This document shows positions 59,737-64,000 of a stretch of 64,000 nucleotides of DNA, in pieces. Under the pieces are notes generated by a model, which saw only the letters and a list, made by a program, of their open reading frames with translations, did not search any database and was not told the origin of the DNA. The translations under genes were made by a program, and so were the position numbers. The first letter of the stretch is position 1, and each line of letters begins with the position of its first letter. The stretch comes from Physcomitrium patens (lineage: Eukaryota > Streptophyta > Bryopsida > Funariales > Funariaceae): assembly GCF_000002425.4 (NCBI RefSeq), contig NC_037264.1, positions 8,446,104 to 8,510,103 on the forward strand, read 5' to 3'.

Positions 59737-60339
59737 ATGGTAAATAATTCCGTATTAGATAGATGTAGCATAGATATTAAGAATGAGAACTTAACAATAA
59801 AGAGAATATGGCAGTCAAAAGAAAGAATAGAGAGATTACAAGCAAGAAATTTGTTGCGTAACAAATAAGAATGGAAGTTAAAAAAGAATCATCAACAAAG
59901 TTGGATTAAACCATAGTTGCATGCCTGTCGGCATATCTGAGTATACCCAGAAGTTGATCAATATCAAATATTTCAGAAGTATATACCATTAGAGAAATTT
60001 CCAAGAGCACTCGCGGAAAATTTGGTCAATAGACTAGTATTTTCTTTGAGGCCATTAACTGCGAGTGGGAGAATCACAGAAAAATTGGATACTCCATTGG
60101 ATACGTTTTCAATAACATAAGCTTCTAATTCTGTCAAAACTGGTTCTGTAGAGTGGCATAAATTATTGGTTAATAAGGGCCAATTCAGTGTATTTCAAAA
60201 TCAGCCATTTTTACCCTCAATTCAATCAAGTAACTTAATAAGGGATAATAATAGTAAATTATGGAAACTTCAAAATAATAAATTGGGAAAGGAGCCAATT
60301 ATTTTAACAAAAGATTAAGTGGAATATTGTTCTCTTTAA
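59737..60339 (+). pseudogene. Leader ORF upstream of gag
   Basis: About 200 codons in one frame, from ATG 59737 to TAA 60337-60339, with five or so internal stops. It is rich in basic and polar residues (KRIWQSKERIERLQARNLLR, then EVDQYQIFQKYIPLEKFPRA, then LTASGRITEKLDTPLD). The terminal TAA overlaps the gag ATG as TAATG. I know no named domain for it. The retained length and the overlap suggest a real ORF of the element. Alternatively it is a long chance frame. Confidence 0.5.
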
Positions 60340-61850
60340 TGGCGACGAGTGGTCCAGTGGTTCTAATATCAGTACAAATGGGTGACGTGAGCGATCACAC
60401 AATGAACATGGCTCTATTATCTATTTTTAGGGATTTTTCGAGTGCAGATTTCAATCAACATTTGTCTCAATTTTTGACAACATGTGTAGCCAATAATGGA
60501 AGAATTGAAGATATTTGGTTACAATGGCTGCTAGCAACTTTGAAGGACACAGCGTTTGAATGGTACAATTGTCAGCCAGTGGGTCAATTTCTCAATTGGG
60601 AAGCACTGAAGAATGCATTTTTAATCTATTTTTGCTTAATTGAGCAAAAATCAATTGGTAATGAGGATTGACTTCAAGAAAGATTAATAACTAGCAAAAT
60701 GGGTCCAAGAGAGGCAATGGAATCATACTATGGTCGTGTGGCAGATATACTCTATAAGTAGCTAAATTACCAAATGTTCAAAGCTTTTGTACTGTCCATA
60801 TTAATCAACGGATTGCACCCACCCGAACTAAAAATGTTTCTAAAAGAAGCTCAACCAAATACTGTAACTGCATCTCTTAATAGAGCCAAGGTTTGAGAGG
60901 AATGCCATTATGATCAATTTTTAACTGCAAGTACCACGATGATTCTAGTTCAAGACAGCTATCAAAATCCGACTTGGAACAGATCAATAGGTGGTTATCC
61001 ATGAATATTAAAAACAATGGCCAATTCTAGTGCCAATATTTAGGGGCCAATTAATGTCACCCCATTACAAGCTATACCACTGAACATGACAATAGCATAT
61101 GCTCCATATTTTCTATATCAACAACAAGCGGCAAAGTTACCAATAATACCAGCCCCAAAAGATTCCAATGAAGCCTTGTTATTGAACCTGATAAAGAAAA
61201 TGGAGGAAATACCTATTATTATGGCCAAGGATAAGGAGAAGAGGCATAAGCTTATCAATACTAGAGCCAATGTGTGGTGCAGTATTTGTAAGGGCTATGA
61301 TCATTTGGTAACAAAATGCCCTTCACCCTCACAAATGATGGGTCAATGTATATTTTGTGGAGGAAAGCACTTAACAGCTAATTATTGGAATTGGCAAAGA
61401 CAATAATAATTCATTAGTTAAATGATGATCCTACCAACTCAATGAGACATCAATCAAGTTCAAACGGAAAATATATTTGGATGGAATGAAAATCGATCTA
61501 ATCGATAAAATCGAGCATTCAATAACTTTCAAAGTTTCAATTTTAATTAGAGGTCTACATTAAATCTCCAGAACTATAGTAAGGAGCAATAGAGGTATTA
61601 GTAATATGCTCCATCGACGTCATCAAACCAAGTATCTTCAGTACCAACGAGACAACCAAGATCATTTTCTAACTCTACATGGAAAAGCCTAGTAGATATA
61701 TATTGGTGGAGACATCTAATATGCCTGATAGAAGTGCAAGAAGACCACTTTGTTGTTTTTGTTGTTGACAGATTGATCATTATGCTGGTGAATGTCCCAA
61801 TCCTAGAGCCAGTGACGATTATGCGCTAGTGTATAGGAATTATAAGTAGT
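60339..61850 (+). pseudogene. Gypsy gag with three zinc knuckles
   Basis: ATG at 60339 (MATSGPVVLISVQMGDV). Retrotransposon gag domain 60420-60900: DFSSADFNQHLSQFL, ATLKDTAFEWYN, WEALKNAFL, ESYYGRVADIL, LINGLHPPELKMF. Two tandem zinc knuckles at about 61278-61370: CSICKGYDHLVTKC, and CIFCGGKHLTANY with the last Cys lost. A third knuckle at about 61748-61793 has C-x2-C-x4-H-x4-C with one internal stop (ending DHYAGECPNP). Frames drift, and stops are common after 61400. This is the 5' part of a plus-strand gypsy element of non-chromovirus type. Confidence 0.85.
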
Positions 61851-63130
61851 CGAGGTATATTTATTAGCAATGTAATGCTCCATTCAATTTCAATAATCGA
61901 GATCCATAGATCCAAAGCCAAGGAAAAATTGAGAAGATAAGTCAAAGTCCTCAAGATTCTCTGGTAAATTGGGTAGAATGTGTCCAAGCCATTCTTACCA
62001 AGAATCAGCAAAAAGAAAAAGGAGCAATTTAGTATTTGGGTGAGCTTGATGCGAAGGACCAATTTGATCCAATTATAGGGACATCCAATCAACGTCCTGT
62101 TATGGGCCTCTTACTCAATATGAGACCTAATTCGGTTGGGCAATCCAATGACGTCCCGATTATGGAGGCTTCAATTCTATTCCAAGAGGTTTCATTCTCT
62201 ACACAGTTTTGGGAAACATCCTATCCATTGAAAGATCCTCTCAATGGTATAAATTCTGAGGAAGCTCAAGCTACTCTTCCAATTCCAAGTCCAGGGCAAA
62301 AGAATATCTTACCTCTCGCAATTAAAGTCAACCTAATGAAAAAAAAAAGCGCATTGAGAATTACCTTGAATATAAAATCTTATGATATTTTGAAGGATTT
62401 GGATACTATTCGACTTTCTATTTCTATGAAGCAACTTCTAGTGGTTGCACCAAAATACCATTCTACATTGAATTCATCGTTAACATGGTATACGCAATGC
62501 AATAAGGAAGTTTGTGAAGTCAGTTTGAATCTTGACCCAAGTGCACCAACCATCAATGTTTTGATTGACAGTGTTATAATCTTGGATGTTCAGGTGGATG
62601 GTGGTTCTAGCGTCAATTTAATGAACACTGATACAATGAATGCTTTAGATTTGGAACACTTAATACCTACAACATTGGTGTTAAGGATTACAAATCATAG
62701 CCAAGTTAAACCAATGGATATTTTACGGAGTATTCAAACTATAATTGTCGGTATTGCATATGAAATCAACTACATCATCTTTTGGTTACAACGTTTAACT
62801 TTATCATATCTAATTTGATTGAAATGATCCTGGCTTTATGAAGCAAAGGTCTAGAATGATTGGGATCTGAGTACTTTGACAATTGGCAAGGACAAAGATA
62901 AAATGGTCTTACAAATGTATCCAGTACACTATCATGGGGAGTCTCAATTGCCAGCTTTTGAATTGACATCAGACAATGACCTTAGCTCCAATGATGATGC
63001 AATAGCACCGATTACGGAGGCGCCCGTGGAAGTAGTCCAACACCCTGGAATAGTGTACTAATGTGGAGGTCCGAGAGAGTACTTAATATATCCATCTTAT
63101 TCAAAAATCTCTACTAAAGTTACTATTGAT
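61851..63130 (+). pseudogene. Gypsy protease region
   Basis: Longest open part 62036-62818 (about 260 codons). An aspartic protease active-site motif, VQVDGGSSVNLM, is at about 62588-62625, where retroviral-type proteases have DTG or DSG; DGGS is the form of this lineage. It is followed by LRITNHSQVKPMDIL (about 62680-62730). The preceding ~500 bp link from gag. Stops appear from 62816, and frames shift before RT. Confidence 0.8.
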
Positions 63131-64000
63131 TAGATGATCAAGTATGATGTGCACCATGTGAGTGTCCTAGACACAAGATTCAGCACTTTGCACATGTCGT
63201 ACTTATCGACTGATTTTAAACTAGTGCGGGAGTTGAAACAGAACATAGCCGCTGCACCTTCATGTCAAACTATCAACTTGGCGACCACAGCAAAGCCTTG
63301 GATAATTAAGGTCTACGAAGGTATTAAAGAATAGGAATTGACCTACTAGACAAAAAATTTCTTGTATTATAAATCAGCTTTTGCTTGAACTTATGATGAT
63401 CTAAAAGGTATCTCCATTGAAATCTATGAGCATCGTATCATTTTAGAGAAAAATGCTAAATTGGTACGACAGAGGCAACATCACTTTAATCCTAAATATT
63501 CTCTCATAGTGAAGGAGGAATTGGACAAGCTTCTTGCGATTGGTTTTATTTCTCTAGTCCCAAATAGTGAGTGGATTTCTCCAATCGTGATGGTGCCGAA
63601 AAAGATCAAGAAAATCCAAATTTGTCAGGATTTTTGGAAACTTAATGCAGCCACCAAGAAAGATTACTTCCCATTATTTTTCACGGATAGTATATTAGAC
63701 GCCATAGCAGGTCACAAATGTTATTCATTCCTTGATGTATTTTTCGGGTATAATCAAGTTCAAATTACACCAGAAGTTCAACTCGAGACAACCTTTAATA
63801 TGGATTGGGGCACATTTGCTTATTGCGTGATGCCTTTTGGATTATGCAACGTCCCAGCCACGTTTCAAAGAGTGATGACTGATTCCTTCCAAGACTATCT
63901 CCGGATGTTTATATAGATCTTTTTAGATAACTTTTATACATTTAGTACAAAACAAGATCATATTAGTTGTTTAGGTAAATGTTTAGCTTAGTGCGTTAAG
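63131..64000 (+). pseudogene. Gypsy reverse transcriptase, cut by window end
   Basis: Main open part 63461-63916: RQRQHHFNPKYSLIVKEELDK (fingers), SEWISPIVMVPKK, CQDFWKLNAATKKDYFPL, YSFLDVFFGYNQV (catalytic Asp), VMPFGLCNVPATFQRVM. A stop at 63914-63916 follows MFI. The catalytic YLDD box then reads IFLDNF, with the second Asp changed to Asn. Sequence is of the Tat/Athila-like type, clearly different from SP1. It continues past the window edge. Confidence 0.88.

Overview
The window looks like nuclear DNA of a land plant, probably a non-seed plant such as a moss (an inference). The evidence is one plant-type, intron-rich host gene, very AT-rich surroundings, and a dense mass of decayed LTR retrotransposons. 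Nothing bacterial or organellar is visible. I found no tRNA, rRNA or CRISPR array.

Layout. 1-8318: pieces of a chromodomain-type Ty3/gypsy family (called SP1 here), one fragment of a long-LTR family (LL1) and featureless AT-rich DNA. 9561-22218: the only host gene. It has 23 exons (10124-20654) and encodes a ~1296-aa CCAR1/DBC1-type nuclear protein orthologous in architecture to Arabidopsis RSA1 (SHORT ROOT IN SALT MEDIUM 1, also EMB1579), with its flanks. 22219-48684: a nested retrotransposon complex. SP1 copy c is split by a Ty1/copia element (24255-29439, minus strand) and contains a ~168-bp tandem repeat. It shares an LTR with SP1 copy d. The chromodomain region of d is split by an LL1 element, whose left LTR is split by a complete SP1 element (copy e, 35528-43164), whose own chromodomain is split by a 1274-bp solo-LTR-like insert. 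49715-54100: rearranged SP1 pieces in both orientations. 55331-64000: two abutting head-to-head parts of gypsy elements of another type. The minus-strand part has integrase plus an extra downstream ORF. The plus-strand part has a leader ORF, gag, protease and the start of reverse transcriptase.

How the parts work together. The host gene is the only apparently functional locus, and all its exons join in frame. All retroelements carry stops or frameshifts, mostly of the kind left by C-to-T decay. The most interesting signal is in SP1. The 12 bases just inside its 5' LTR are the exact reverse complement of the sequence lying ~28 bp downstream of the LTR TATA box. This is the arrangement of Tf1-type self-primed retrotransposons and differs from a tRNA-primed one. 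The copia element appears to be primed by the anticodon arm of initiator tRNA-Met.

All alignments were done by eye. Percentages and boundaries of decayed copies are approximate.
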